From NCBI GenBank assembly GCA_003326195.1, contig LXQE01000191.1:1-36487 (forward strand): DNA of 36,487 nucleotides, given 5' to 3'. The translations under genes were made by a program, and so were the position numbers. Source of the DNA: Nostoc punctiforme NIES-2108. Its GTDB lineage: Bacteria > Cyanobacteriota > Cyanobacteriia > Cyanobacteriales > Nostocaceae. Positions 1 through 9,400 of the stretch are shown here, piece by piece (positions within the stretch are counted from its first letter, which is position 1; each line of letters opens with the position of its first letter). The notes beneath the pieces are model-generated. The model ran no database searches. It was given only the letters and a program-made list of their open reading frames with translations, and was not told the DNA's origin.

Positions 1-5
1 CAATG

Positions 6-299
6 CAATGTCGAATGTCATATCTGTATCAGAATATTTCTCGAACCCGTCAGCACTCGGCTAAAGTTATTGACGGGTTTAGTTATTAGAAACCTATTAG
101 GGCATCTTTGATTTTTTGTACAATTGAGCGCCCTGCATATTGCTTTTTAGGTTTAAAGTCGTCACGAGCGTTATCACCCATTTCTAAGTAATACTTACCC
201 AGTTCTCTATCATGTTGCAAGTCAATTGTTTGTTGTCTAATATCTGTCTGCAATTCTGCCTGTAACATCTTATATTCACCGTCAACTTGCATCATGTGT
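6..299. repeat. Terminal redundancy, left copy (circular molecule)
   Basis: These 294 bases are identical to 36194-36487, offset 36,188. Such an end overlap is what an assembler leaves on a circular replicon, so the molecule is inferred to be a circle of about 36,188 bp. Bases 1-5 repeat the adjacent caatg and do not match the sequence before the right copy; they look like an assembly-end artefact. Positions 6-21 hold the first codons (minus strand) of the 189-aa membrane protein whose complete gene is at 35640-36209. A phage with direct terminal repeats is the alternative, but no virion genes are seen. Confidence 0.9.
44..79 (-). other. Intercistronic stem-loop
   Basis: AACCCGTCA (44-52) and TGACGGGTT (71-79) form a perfect 9-bp stem with an 18-nt loop. 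It lies between the stop of the 217-aa gene (86) and the start of the 189-aa gene (21, that is 36209). No T-run follows it on the minus strand, so it is more likely an mRNA processing, attenuation or stability element than a strong terminator. The same element occurs in the right-hand copy of the end overlap at about 36232-36267. Confidence 0.45.
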
Positions 300-739
300 T
301 TATCCACCCATGCTTTCAGCAATAGATGGTCTGTTGATTGTTGATGACGTAGCGCTTCTTTCTCTTTGGATGAAGCAAAATCAAGCTTCATCTCTTCTAG
401 GATGTTAGCTAGATGAGTATCAGCTAAAATCGCTGACTGCACTGCTCTTTCAATCTGATCGCCGCTAACACCAGCTTGTTTGTAGATATCGCCCAGGACT
501 ACGTTTAAATCCTCAGTCCCCTTGATAGCAGCTAACATCTGCTCTCTAACCTGTGGGGCTAATTCGCTAATCTTCGCCCCGTCATTACCCATTTGTCCTA
601 TCAACTTCAGGGCTGACTTATCACCTGTTAGCGCTCTGACTACTAAGTTAGTAGATGCATTGAATTTAGTTTTTAATTGGCGTTCTAGGTGGCGTGATTT
701 GGAAGTTACCAGATTTTTTAGCTTCATTGAACTTTTCAC
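86..739 (-). CDS. Hypothetical helical/coiled-coil protein, 217 aa
   Basis: I do not recognise a family. The protein is soluble, charged and mostly predicted helical, with no signal peptide or membrane segment. The basic N-terminus is followed by long amphipathic stretches (about residues 60-190) rich in Glu, Gln, Lys and Asp, typical of coiled coils, and by a basic C-terminus containing KPKKQ. Its 5' end overlaps the 3' end of the preceding small membrane-protein gene (666-941), which suggests translational coupling in one minus-strand operon. Across the circle junction the operon continues into the 189-aa membrane protein and the P-loop ATPase. By position it may be a soluble or structural partner of that ATPase; this is inference. 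Two Met codons (residues 1 and 5) compete as starts. Confidence 0.75.
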   Translation of the reverse strand: MKSSMKLKNLVTSKSRHLERQLKTKFNASTNLVVRALTGDKSALKLIGQMGNDGAKISELAPQVREQMLAAIKGTEDLNVVLGDIYKQAGVSGDQIERAVQSAILADTHLANILEEMKLDFASSKEKEALRHQQSTDHLLLKAWVDKHMMQVDGEYKMLQAELQTDIRQQTIDLQHDRELGKYYLEMGDNARDDFKPKKQYAGRSIVQKIKDALIGF

Positions 740-941
740 AGCGATATTCCTTTGATGGGGTAAATATTTGGTTACAGTGATACTCCATTCGCCTTACATA
801 CTGCTCAATAGCTGACTTTCGTTTGAGATATTGCTGATAGCTTGATTGCTCTAGCAGTGACAGATACAAGCAGTTGTACAAGGGTAAAATCACAGTAACG
901 AGCGCACCCAAACTAACAGCAATTCTTGAGAAGTAGCTCAT
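666..941 (-). CDS. Small single-pass membrane protein, 91 aa
   Basis: The chosen start is the ATG at 939-941, giving a protein that begins MSYFSRIAVS. A TTG at 980 in the same frame is possible but has no better context. Residues about 4-28 form one hydrophobic segment, a signal anchor or uncleaved signal, followed by a charged region with two Cys residues and a Lys-rich tail. No family is recognised. It lies downstream of the 222-aa coiled-coil gene and overlaps the start of the 217-aa gene. A membrane anchor among soluble coiled-coil proteins and an ATPase suggests a membrane-associated assembly, which is inference only. Confidence 0.65.
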   Translation of the reverse strand: MSYFSRIAVSLGALVTVILPLYNCLYLSLLEQSSYQQYLKRKSAIEQYVRRMEYHCNQIFTPSKEYRCEKFNEAKKSGNFQITPPRTPIKN

Positions 942-987
942 TCTCACCCACCGAATCACCAAGCACTCAAGCAGCGTCAAGTCATTA

Positions 988-1656
988 CTATTGAGCCGCG
1001 TTGAGCCTTGCGAGGATTGAGAATTGGGTGCTTTTAATGTTTTGGCGGATGACTCCCATATCCGCTTTGATGTCTCCTGAGAAGTTGTTAACCTTTTGGT
1101 TCAATCTAGAAGCTCTGTTGCTTACGTGTTCTCGCAAGTCTTGAGCGTTAGTCTCAAATGATTGCTCAATAACATCAAATTTCTGATCAACGTAGCTCTT
1201 GATTGCAGCCGTTACAGTACTGATGAATTGGCTGTAGTCGGTAAAGGTGTCGTCAACCTCGGATGCAATGCTCAATGTTTCTTGTTCGGTTAATTCAAAC
1301 CCCAGCGCCGATGATTGGGCTGTTACAATTTGACGCTTGTCCTCACTGGTTACAGTGATGCTGTTAATCTCTCTTGAAGCGATTGTAAGCTGACTATTAT
1401 CAAGTTCTGGGTCAGGCTGTGCATCTTCTGACCCTACTAGAAACGTTTCTTCAACGGGTTCATCAATTACAGATAATTGGCTTGTCGATTTGACTTTGAG
1501 ATAGTCAACGGCTTGACTCAACTGCTCTTTGGTTGGATTGTCAAGGTCATCGCACTCGACAGCAAGCGCTGCCATTGTGTAATCATCTTTAGTGAATCCT
1601 TGATAACCCTGTTTGTACAAACGAGCGCGGACGTTATTAGTAAATTTGTCAGACAT
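988..1656 (-). CDS. Hypothetical acidic/coiled-coil protein, 222 aa
   Basis: The gene has an ATG start with a strong ribosome-binding site (AAGGAG, about 7 nt upstream on the minus strand). No family is recognised. The N-terminal 50 residues look like a small helical domain, followed by an acidic, low-complexity stretch (about residues 65-95, many E/D/S/T). The last 75 residues resemble a coiled coil with regularly spaced hydrophobic residues, similar in style to short tail-fibre or trimeric stalk segments. No signal peptide or membrane segment is visible. It lies 12 nt downstream of the 169-aa gene and upstream of the 91-aa membrane protein, clearly in one transcription unit. Confidence 0.75.
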   Translation of the reverse strand: MSDKFTNNVRARLYKQGYQGFTKDDYTMAALAVECDDLDNPTKEQLSQAVDYLKVKSTSQLSVIDEPVEETFLVGSEDAQPDPELDNSQLTIASREINSITVTSEDKRQIVTAQSSALGFELTEQETLSIASEVDDTFTDYSQFISTVTAAIKSYVDQKFDVIEQSFETNAQDLREHVSNRASRLNQKVNNFSGDIKADMGVIRQNIKSTQFSILARLNAAQ

Positions 1657-1668
1657 GGTGATTGCTCC

Positions 1669-2178
1669 TTAGAGGGCTAGTGTTAAAACTGAGATCGTTG
1701 CGGATTTCATCGGTTGCACTCGTCTGTTGATTGCCCATTTAGCTGCAACAAACGCAACAAGGGCTAAATCCTTGCAGTGGTAAGTATTTTCAGCTTTAAA
1801 AGATAGTCCAGCTTTTTCAAACCAGTAGTAACGAGTGCTGCGTGGTACATCGTCAAGATTGATTTTTAGATAGTCTGCAAGAATTTCTAAAAACTGTCTG
1901 CCGTCGTAGTGAGCATCTGACTCATAGAAATGTCTAAATGCCTGCCAGCGTTCCGTAAACCCCTCACCACGACCCGTAAAACTGCCGTAGCGCCGCTTTA
2001 GTCCAGCGAAACCTTCAACTATCTTTTGAGCATCAACTGCCTGTACTTCAAAACTGAAGTGTTGCTTTAAGGTTGCTACCACTCGATACCAAGTAATATC
2101 AGCAATCTGTTTGTTTAACTCACGCTCGTAAATCTGTTTCAACTGGCGATACTTAGCTATATACTCTTTCGTCGCCAC
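1669..2178 (-). CDS. Hypothetical basic protein, 169 aa
   Basis: The start is a GTG at 2176-2178, preceded by AGGAG with suitable spacing; the overlapping ATG at 2178-2180 is in another frame. The product is basic, Tyr/Phe/Arg-rich and predicted to be mainly helical. It has no obvious transmembrane segment, although about the last 35 residues are moderately hydrophobic. No family is recognised. It begins a tight run of four genes (1669, 988, 666, 86) on the minus strand. The 328-bp gap upstream is the most likely place for the promoter of this sub-operon. Confidence 0.7.
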   Translation of the reverse strand: MATKEYIAKYRQLKQIYERELNKQIADITWYRVVATLKQHFSFEVQAVDAQKIVEGFAGLKRRYGSFTGRGEGFTERWQAFRHFYESDAHYDGRQFLEILADYLKINLDDVPRSTRYYWFEKAGLSFKAENTYHCKDLALVAFVAAKWAINRRVQPMKSATISVLTLAL

Positions 2179-2506
2179 ATTTTCTCCTGGTTAATGCTTA
2201 AGTGTGTATAAAATTAACTGCCATTCCAGATAAGTCCAAGGTATTTGATGTATGTAATTAGCTGAATCCAGTTATTTGATATCAGCAGTTAGCTGACGAC
2301 TATCAATAACCTTGGAAAATAAATCTGACAAATCACGAAGAACTTACTTTTCCGAGGCTATAACCACGTAATAACAAGGTTTGTCAGCTTTTAAGACTTA
2401 CTGACACTTTCTCGTTTACCCCCGCGAATACGCCCCTTTTGGACTAGTTGACGCGCTTGTACCAAAGCCTTTGTCCGCGACGCGCGGTAGTATCTGTTAC
2501 CAATGG
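2179..2506. promoter_or_regulatory. Gene-free region with inverted repeats, probable promoter area
   Basis: No convincing gene is present. CCAAGGTATTTGAT (2236-2249) and ATCAATAACCTTGG (2302-2315) form an imperfect 14-bp inverted repeat (12 of 14 paired). Between the arms, TTAGCTGA-like words occur twice (about 2258 and 2289). The 2400-2490 stretch is GC-richer and contains gcgacgcgcgg. A promoter and operator for the leftward operon starting at 2178 would fit here, but no clear -10/-35 pair was identified. Confidence 0.35.
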
Positions 2507-2779
2507 TTAGAACAAACTCAACTGTATTGAGTTGTGATTTATCTCTGCTGTGTGCTGTTTATATAAGCTCGGCACTTCGTAGCAGCGCCTTAGCACCTTG
2601 TCACGATTGAGCTTTAAGTCAGCACTCTTAGACTGACGCGGTAAAGGACGGAAATAATATTGTGTGTATCTGATACTGTCATTGCTATAGAGATAGCGAT
2701 AGAGAGCGCCATCGATACTGTAGGTTTTGGATTTACTTAGGAGGGTTACGCATCCTACAAGCTGTTTATCGATCATCAT
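2507..2779 (-). CDS. Small hypothetical protein, 90 aa
   Basis: The ATG is at 2777-2779, and the gene overlaps the end of the upstream 171-aa gene by 14 nt, so coupling is likely. The product is basic and Tyr/Arg/Ser-rich, with no signal or membrane segment, and ends in a hydrophobic IQLSLF tail. That ending resembles the QLSLF/QLDLF clamp-binding motif seen at the C-termini of some DNA-metabolism proteins, but this is only a resemblance. No family is recognised. It is probably real because of the overlap and the unbroken reading frame in a compact gene train. Confidence 0.5.
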   Translation of the reverse strand: MMIDKQLVGCVTLLSKSKTYSIDGALYRYLYSNDSIRYTQYYFRPLPRQSKSADLKLNRDKVLRRCYEVPSLYKQHTAEINHNSIQLSLF

Positions 2780-3281
2780 TCTTGTCTCCTACAACACACA
2801 CGCCTGTCAAGCTTGCACCCAGGAAAACCGCTATAGATGCGATTGCGCTTCCTTCAAAAATTTTGGCGTTGTAAATCCATGTGGGTTGATATTCCTCCCC
2901 TCTGCTTTCTTCAATCCGGTCAAAGCCGTGACAAAAGATAGAACCAACTACCATAAAACTAGTAGTTACCAAACTCACAATTGCTACTGATGACGCTCCA
3001 TCTTGTATGAATGAGTTGATCTTTTCACGCCAAGTTTTCACACGGCGAATGTCCATTACTGGCTTTTGTTCTAGATATGAATGCCACTCTTCATTAGTAA
3101 AATTCAAGGGATTGGAATCATAAGGAACGTGAAAATCAAGTAGTTCGCCTACTGCTTGGATTGCGTCGCCTAGCATCACATCTGGGGAGTATTCCAGTTG
3201 GCTGAATTCCTCAGAATCTCGGATTTCTCTGAGCCAGCGATCTATTGCTTCTAACCTTCGTAATTGATTTTGATTAAGCAT
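2766..3281 (-). CDS. Two-pass membrane protein, 171 aa
   Basis: The N-terminal 110 residues are soluble, acidic and helical. They are followed by two hydrophobic segments, about residues 97-115 (VAIVSLVTTSFMVVGSIFC) and 143-163 (SAIASIAVFLGASLTGVCVV), and a short charged end. This predicts an inner-membrane protein with a cytoplasmic N-terminal domain. No family is recognised. It lies 50 nt downstream of the 88-aa gene and overlaps the 90-aa gene. It joins the other membrane proteins of the leftward gene train (91 aa, 189 aa and the 486-aa ATPase). Confidence 0.65.
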   Translation of the reverse strand: MLNQNQLRRLEAIDRWLREIRDSEEFSQLEYSPDVMLGDAIQAVGELLDFHVPYDSNPLNFTNEEWHSYLEQKPVMDIRRVKTWREKINSFIQDGASSVAIVSLVTTSFMVVGSIFCHGFDRIEESRGEEYQPTWIYNAKIFEGSAIASIAVFLGASLTGVCVVGDKNDDR

Positions 3282-3331
3282 TGTTCTCTCAAGACGTATT
3301 TCGTTGATTGCTTCTATCAGTGGTGGGTAGC

Positions 3332-3598
3332 TTACAATCTGCTAATTGGTTCATCAAAAGTGAAATCTTCTGCTGGTAAAGATATTTGCGTAACTACTGT
3401 GGGCACTGATTTTGCCAAAGAATCGCGTTCATCTATATCAAAGGCTGGTAAAACTTCCCAAGTAGCTTCTAAATGCCTGCCGTACCTGGAAAACATCACA
3501 TTAATTAGCTCTGTTAAACTTGCTAATTTGGTAGTTTTCAAAAGATGTTCGCCCATTTCCAGCGCCGCACCCCTAATCACAACTCGCGCTTGAGCCAT
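3332..3598 (-). CDS. Small hypothetical protein, 88 aa
   Basis: The ATG is at 3596-3598. The product is soluble and mixed, with no membrane segment or recognised domain: the N-terminal half is basic and helical, the C-terminal half acidic. It is transcribed divergently from the ribbon-helix-helix gene at 3817 and shares the 218-bp operator-rich gap with it. It may therefore be the first gene of the leftward train and be controlled by that repressor (inference). Confidence 0.55.
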   Translation of the reverse strand: MAQARVVIRGAALEMGEHLLKTTKLASLTELINVMFSRYGRHLEATWEVLPAFDIDERDSLAKSVPTVVTQISLPAEDFTFDEPISRL

Positions 3599-3694
3599 AT
3601 TTTTGAGTCCTTAAGTAAGACATTTGCAGACATAACTGTGAGCATGGTTGCATAAGCTTGCCACCATACTAAACTGCGCCTTATTGAGTCAAAA

Positions 3695-3793
3695 AGTAAC
3701 TAATCAGTTACTTGTTGACGCTTTATGCGTCATTGATGCTAATATAACACCATAAGTAACTTATTAACGCTAATTAGTTACTAAAATGTTACT
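3695..3793. promoter_or_regulatory. AGTAAC/GTTACT operator cluster in a divergent promoter
   Basis: The near-palindrome AGTAACTAATCAGTTACT (3695-3712, 16 of 18 symmetric) is followed by further half sites: AGTAAC at 3755-3760, AGTTACT at 3776-3782 and GTTACT at 3788-3793. A TTGACG (3715-3720) and a TAATAT/TATAAC (3740-3748) are possible promoter hexamers with a long spacer. The cluster sits between divergent genes (3598 minus, 3817 plus). A ribbon-helix-helix protein encoded just downstream is the natural candidate to bind it; RHH proteins typically bind repeated short half sites. Binding itself is inferred. Confidence 0.55.
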
Positions 3794-3816
3794 TTTTATT
3801 ACTTTGAGAGCGAGAA

Positions 3817-4083
3817 ATGTACGATGGAGGCGAAAGACAGAATATTCAAATAGAACCAAACGTGAGTAAAAGAGTTAATTTAACCCTTCCTGATGTAATT
3901 TACGAAGATTTAGAGGCTTGGGCTGAGTATCAAGGTCGTCCAACAGCAAACCTTGCTGCTTACCTGGTCGAATCTGCAATCAGAGAGGCAAAAGAAAAAG
4001 GAGAGTTTCGCATATTGGAGAAAAGCAATAAAGAAACTCAAAACGAAACCTCATCATCCAGCAAAGACAAGAAGGACAAATGA
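3817..4083 (+). CDS. Ribbon-helix-helix (CopG/Arc-like) DNA-binding protein, 88 aa
   Basis: Residues about 18-52 fit an RHH fold: a short basic beta strand (KRVNLTLPDVIYEDLEAWA), then two helices separated by a turn (GRPTANLAAYLVESAIREA). Family members dimerise, insert the strand into the major groove and usually repress their own promoters or control plasmid copy number. The C-terminal 30 residues are a charged, disordered Lys/Ser/Glu tail. The gene lies just downstream of the AGTAAC operator cluster and upstream of the 561-aa putative replication/regulatory gene, as expected for a copy-control repressor. The upstream purine-rich GAGAGCGAGAA is the likely ribosome-binding site. Confidence 0.8.
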   Translation: MYDGGERQNIQIEPNVSKRVNLTLPDVIYEDLEAWAEYQGRPTANLAAYLVESAIREAKEKGEFRILEKSNKETQNETSSSSKDKKDK

Positions 4084-4277
4084 ATACAAACAGTAACTCT
4101 GCCATCCCTGCCATTACTAAAGCGATCGGCTTGAAATAGCTGACACACTTAATTGGCAGAGAAAACTTTTCCTTGCTGGCGTTAGATGGCGGCTAACTTA
4201 TACACCAATCGATGAAATCCGCCTGCTGTTGCCCATGCAGTCCTAGAAGATAAATTCCATTCGATGAGAGTTTTCTT

Positions 4278-5963
4278 ATGGCAGCAAATGATTTAAATCC
4301 GCAACTTCCATTAATAGTAAATCTCAACTTGATTAATCAAGAAGGTCAGGAAAACATTGACCTCAGTAAATTAATCATAGAAATTGATTCAACTCTATTT
4401 CCTAACCAGGAACAATTTCTAAAAGCTTTACGCAGTCATTTGTTACAGTCATTCAAAGAAATTCCTGTAACAACTTCCATCAATCTGAGACAAATAGAAA
4501 ACAATTATTTTGAAAATGCCGAAGATGAATTATATCCTCCGGTTCCAAAATCTCAAACGGAGAAAAGTCAAAATAGTATTCAGGAAAACGAAAGTTATTT
4601 TGAAACTCCAGCTAATTCCATCCAAAATACTTCAATCACAGTTAGACAATCAAAATTGTTTAAGTCCCAAGACTTTGAAGCTATTCCAACAGCAGCACTT
4701 ATGTTTTCCAGTATTGACTCTCAAATCAAAAAAGAATTGTGGAAGCAAAATGAAGATGGGATAGCCTACTTACAACATAGAGCTAAGGGCGATTCTCAAA
4801 ACTTCATTGAGCATTATATTGCCAACCCCGGTGATATTTCCATGCTCCCTTGGGATGAAGCACTGCAAATCATTGATAAATTTGGGTTTAACAGCGCCAA
4901 ACTGCACTTAATCTTTGCTGCCTATGCAATGAAACAGGAAAGACCGTGGGAAAGCTTATTTATTCTCAATGCCAGCGACTTAATAAAAGATATGGGTTGG
5001 GATCAGCGAACTGATTTACCCAAACATAAAAAACTCTCAGAAATAGCCAAAACTGCGTTTGCATTAGATTGTTTATTAGTTAAAGCAGTATGGATAGAAG
5101 GTAGGAACAAAAAAGGTGGAATAAATGCTAGTACCCCTGTAGGTCGAATGTGGAACATTACAGTTGTGCCCTATGGTCAGATAAATTTACAAGGGAAAAT
5201 AGAAGAGCCTAATGAAGTTCAGTTAATTATTCAACCCGGTGCTTGGACTCAACATTTTTTGAACAGAGCAGGAGCAAAATCAAGGGACGCTTTATATCAG
5301 TTTGGCTACTTAGCCCAACAAGTTTTGAAAATTGATCCCTACCATGATGAACTCGCACTAAGGCTGGCTATATATCTAACATTAGATAGTCGAATTCGCC
5401 TTGATGGAAATTACAAAGTACAGGAGCTATTAGAAATTGCATTTGTCAAACCGATTATAGATAAAGCTCGATTAGATCGCCGCCGAGCCTATGACTTAAA
5501 ACAGCACTGGGATAGTGCCATAAAGCTACTACTAAAACTAGGCTGGCAGATTGCATTTGACCCCGAAACTTACCCCGAAGAGCTAAGACCAGACTCCAAG
5601 GATAAGAAACCTAAAGGCTACCTTGATAAGCTGTTGGATGCAAAACTCACCATCAAACCTCCAACCCCTATCCCGGAACTTATAGCATCAAAGGCCAAAC
5701 TCACGGTTGAACGATCGCAATTGAAAGTTAAACCCAAAGTAGAACAGTTACAGCCCAAAGCCAAGCCCACACAGGAACAACACATCAGCTTGACTAGCAG
5801 TCAAGTTAAAGAAGCACGTATTGCTAAAGGCTGGTCGCAAGCGAAACTGGCTGGTTTTATCGGCGTATCTCAAAACCTTATTTCCCTGATTGAACGGGGT
5901 GAGCGCACCTTCAATCCACAGCTAGCCACCCAGATCCAAACGCTTCTAGATATCCAAGACTAA
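4278..5963 (+). CDS. Putative plasmid replication/regulatory protein with C-terminal XRE HTH, 561 aa
   Basis: No named family is certain. Residues 1-130 are variable and probably partly disordered. Residues about 150-430 form a mixed domain containing RMWNITVVPYGQINLQ and a Leu/Arg-rich helical part, possibly winged-helix-like as in plasmid initiators. A Lys/Pro-rich linker (about 455-505) leads to a clear XRE-type helix-turn-helix at about 508-556 (KEARIAKGWSQAKLAGFIGV, then SQNLISLIERGER). A position between the RHH repressor and the iterons and CyRepA gene suggests a role in replication initiation or control. It could be an accessory initiator that binds the iterons, or a broad regulator. 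The protein has no signal or membrane segment. The start ATG follows a GAGAG-containing leader. Confidence 0.6.
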   Translation: MAANDLNPQLPLIVNLNLINQEGQENIDLSKLIIEIDSTLFPNQEQFLKALRSHLLQSFKEIPVTTSINLRQIENNYFENAEDELYPPVPKSQTEKSQNSIQENESYFETPANSIQNTSITVRQSKLFKSQDFEAIPTAALMFSSIDSQIKKELWKQNEDGIAYLQHRAKGDSQNFIEHYIANPGDISMLPWDEALQIIDKFGFNSAKLHLIFAAYAMKQERPWESLFILNASDLIKDMGWDQRTDLPKHKKLSEIAKTAFALDCLLVKAVWIEGRNKKGGINASTPVGRMWNITVVPYGQINLQGKIEEPNEVQLIIQPGAWTQHFLNRAGAKSRDALYQFGYLAQQVLKIDPYHDELALRLAIYLTLDSRIRLDGNYKVQELLEIAFVKPIIDKARLDRRRAYDLKQHWDSAIKLLLKLGWQIAFDPETYPEELRPDSKDKKPKGYLDKLLDAKLTIKPPTPIPELIASKAKLTVERSQLKVKPKVEQLQPKAKPTQEQHISLTSSQVKEARIAKGWSQAKLAGFIGVSQNLISLIERGERTFNPQLATQIQTLLDIQD

Positions 5964-6436
5964 GTATTATTACTCTAGATTTCCCAACTATGAGTTGATG
6001 ATCGGCTGTGGTTGGCTGGTTTTCTGTTGCAGTCTTGTTTTAAAAAAAATAATTCAAAAAATTGGCTTTAAAGCTTTGCCCTGTAAGGCTTTGGCTCTTA
6101 AAACAAAGGCTCTAGAATCCCCGGACAAAAACTCTAGAATCCCCGGACAAAAACTCTAGAATCCCCGGACAATCCATTTTTGAAATCCTTGCTGCATAAG
6201 GGTTGTAGCCTCTTAAAACAGCCCTGATTAATTAGATTAATTAGATCAGTTTTGCCTAGTGGTTTTGCCCAATCTGGCATTATTTCTTGATGTCCAAAAA
6301 TGTCAAAAACTTTTTTGGCTACTGAAAACCTTAAGCTGCCCTCAAACCTTACTTCCCACAATAAGCACCCTGGCGTGTACCAACAGAGGGGGTAATGGCT
6401 GATAAGCGGCGGTTTCCTAGAAGGAGTGACTAATAA
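5964..6436. other. Candidate replication origin region
   Basis: This 473-bp gap immediately precedes the replication-protein gene. It contains three tandem 22-bp repeats (6109-6174), an A-rich tract (about 6041-6062), an AT-rich block with a repeated attaattag word (about 6225-6245) that could unwind, and a diverged ACTCTAGAT-TTCCC copy of the iteron start near 5971. A 75-codon frame on the minus strand (6134-6361) overlaps the iterons and is treated as spurious. AAGGAG at 6421-6426 is the ribosome-binding site of the rep gene. Origin function is inferred from position and repeat type. Confidence 0.5.
6109..6174 (+). repeat. Three 22-bp tandem iterons
   Basis: Units at 6109-6130, 6131-6152 and 6153-6174 share the core CTCTAGAATCCCCGGACAA and repeat every 22 bp (about two helical turns). 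Only the edge bases vary. Phased direct repeats upstream of a plasmid rep gene are typical initiator-binding iterons; which of the two nearby candidate DNA-binding proteins binds them cannot be read from the sequence. Confidence 0.7.
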
Positions 6437-9400
6437 ATGACAAACCCCGTAGTTGAGAGCAGAAGAACCGCGCTATCAGGGAAAAAATCTATTTACGATA
6501 GCGCGTTTTTACCCCCAGTCATACCTAGTAATAAAATCAAGTTTGCGTTTAATGCCACAGGCAGAAATAAAGACTGGGACTTTAAGAAACTTGCCGCCAA
6601 CTTTCAAGATACAGAAGGCACTCTAGAAGATGTGCAGCAACACATTAAAGCAGGTCACGCTATCTGTGCTGGCTTATTGGGTGGGAAATGGCGCAGTAAG
6701 GCTAATGTCATCGGTTCTCAATGGTTGCTCCTCGACATTGATAATTCCGATGTCGCCCGTGATGAGGACGGCAAACCAATCAAGGACGAAAACGGAAATT
6801 CTATCAAAGTTTACGATCCGCAACTAACCATTGAGGAAGCCCTAGCCCATTCCTTCATTCAAAAGCACTGCGCTTTAATGTACACCACTGCCAGTCATAA
6901 ACCAGACTGGCATAAATTCCGGTTGATTTTCCCTTTACCGCAATATGTTGAAGGTGCTGATACTGTAGAAGCTTGTACGCGCTTCCTCATGCAGCAGTTG
7001 CCCCATGACCCAGCTTGTAAAGACGCTTCCCGTGTATTTTACGGCAGTACTGAAGCAGAATTCCCGCTAGTCAACCCTGAAGCCACTTTACCAGCAGAAT
7101 GGATTCAGGAAGCGATTGCGATCGCGCTGCATGAACGGGAGGAGTATCAGCGAAGAATTCAAGAAATTGAGTCACGGCGTAAAGAGTGGCGTGAGATTTC
7201 CCTCGCTGAAGGCTGGGACATTGACCAGCTAATCCAGAATGCGCTTTCATTCATCCCACCACGTACCCCAGGAAGCGGTAACTATGACGAATGCCGTCAG
7301 GTGTTGATGGCACTGGTTAATCATTATGGGGCATCAGAAGCGGAAATTATAGCCGAGCAGTGGTCGCCCAGTATCAAAGGCTCAACTTGGAACATCCACG
7401 CTAAGATTCGCAGTTTTCGGCGTGGGGGAATTACGATCGGAACACTGTTTCACATTGCAAAACAGTATGGCTTTCGCTTCCCGCAACGGCAGTATGAATA
7501 TAACGAACGCGACCAAGGAGTAATTAGCCGTGAAGAGTGGGAGCTTGGGCGAGTTAGAGAGGACTTGAGCAGCTTCCAAAATTTATTAAAGCAAGCGTTG
7601 TTTACCGCCGTAGGCATCGCTCCATTTAGTTCGATATTTAAAGGATTTAAAGCGCCCCCATCACCGCAGCCCTTACCCGAAATTGACACGCCTTCGCCCA
7701 ATGTAATTATCTACAACAGAGGCAATATACCTTTAAGAAGCGAAATTACAGGCAATATCTCTATCTCTTGCCAGCCAGAGGAACATATTGCTGCTTGGGT
7801 GGAAGCTGTTTCTAAGGGCTGGACACAAATCTTAGATAATTCTCACCCTGGACTAGGTAAGTCTTACAACGCGGGGCAATTGACGGCGGGGCTATTCGGC
7901 GTTGATAAATTAATTTACCAGGATGCCAACCACAGAAACCCATCCACACTGCCCATTGAGACGAATTTTGTTGACCTGCCAGTGCGACACAACGGCTTTA
8001 AACTAGATCCCACCCGCAAAACTCCCCTTGGTGAAGACTTTAAACTGTGGACTAAAGCGGGTGAGACTGCCGACACTGACGGCAATTGTCACAGAACTTA
8101 CTTATTTAACGCCTTCCGCAACAAGAATTTTAGCAGCCTTGATTTTGAAGAGAGCGGCATCAGCCCCATCTGTGGCGGTTGTTCCCTTAAGAATCAGTGC
8201 CGTTTTGCTTACGGGGACGGTTTTGGCTTCCGCTTTCAAAAGCGCAGTGCAATTCAAAATTATTCTGAACTCAGAGCGCACCCAGACTCTACCCCTGTTA
8301 CCTTAACTAATGCTGCTGAACAAACTTTCACCGTTGGGCGGTTATGGGAAGAAGCTGGCACACTCATCAAGCCCGTGCGCTCGGTTGATGTGAACCAAGG
8401 CGATTTTGAAACCACCGTGGGCAAACTGCTACTGTTAGAACCAAATCTTCTATCACAGCTGCAACCTGCACTCTTAGTTTTACACCAACTGTTTACTCAG
8501 CAACTTAAATCCACTGACCGCTACGGGTTTGATGATGCCAGCATCCGTGCGCTGCTGCCCCCTTTCCCCACAGGCTTAGATATCGAAGCGATTCAGCAAA
8601 CTGTAGAACCTGATTTGACTTTCTTAGAAGACTTGGACTCAATTGATATTACCCAAGATAAACAACTCAAAAAAAGTGCTGCGGCTCGTTATGCTGCCAA
8701 AAAGGTAGTTAAAGACAGCGCACGAACGGCAGGCAGGGAGTTTCTTGACTTGCCTAATTACTGGTTGCCTGACTTTCTTGAAGCTTGGAAGGGTGACGGT
8801 AGTTTCCAATCTCAATGGGGTGTACTCAGCATTTACCGCCGAAATCCCAAACATACTGAATTGGCTAATTCTGCCAAATTTAATATTTATCTTGATGCCA
8901 CTTTCAAATCCCAGCAATTGAAATTGAAACTGGGCATCAATGATCCTGTGTTAATCATTGAGCAACAACGCCCAAACTACGACAATTTAAAAGTCGTCAA
9001 CGTTACTGGGCTGGGTAAACTGCCCAAAAATCGCTCCCTTCCACTTAGCGCTCGTGTTAATGCCCTCAAAGAAACGTTGAAAAAACTCTGCCCCACCCTT
9101 GGCATTATCGATTGGAAACAGATTGCAACACGAGCCGAGGGGCGCACAGAATACGGTCACTTTGTCGATGGGCGTGGTGTTAATCGGTTTAGTGAGTGTG
9201 ATGCGATCGCTTCTTTCGGCATTCCCTACCAAAACATCGGTGTTTTAGCCGCACAATATCAGGTGATGACTGGTGAAAGGGTCAATCTGGAGGATAAAAA
9301 CAGCACTTTCCAAAAGTATCTCACAGACCTGATCCGTGCAGAAATCATCCAAGAGATTGGGCGATTACGCGCTCATCGTCGCCCCAATGTGGAGCTAACA

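Noticed and set aside
6134..6361. 75-codon minus-strand frame in the origin region
   Set aside because: It runs through the three iterons, has no ribosome-binding site and encodes an unremarkable sequence; treated as chance.
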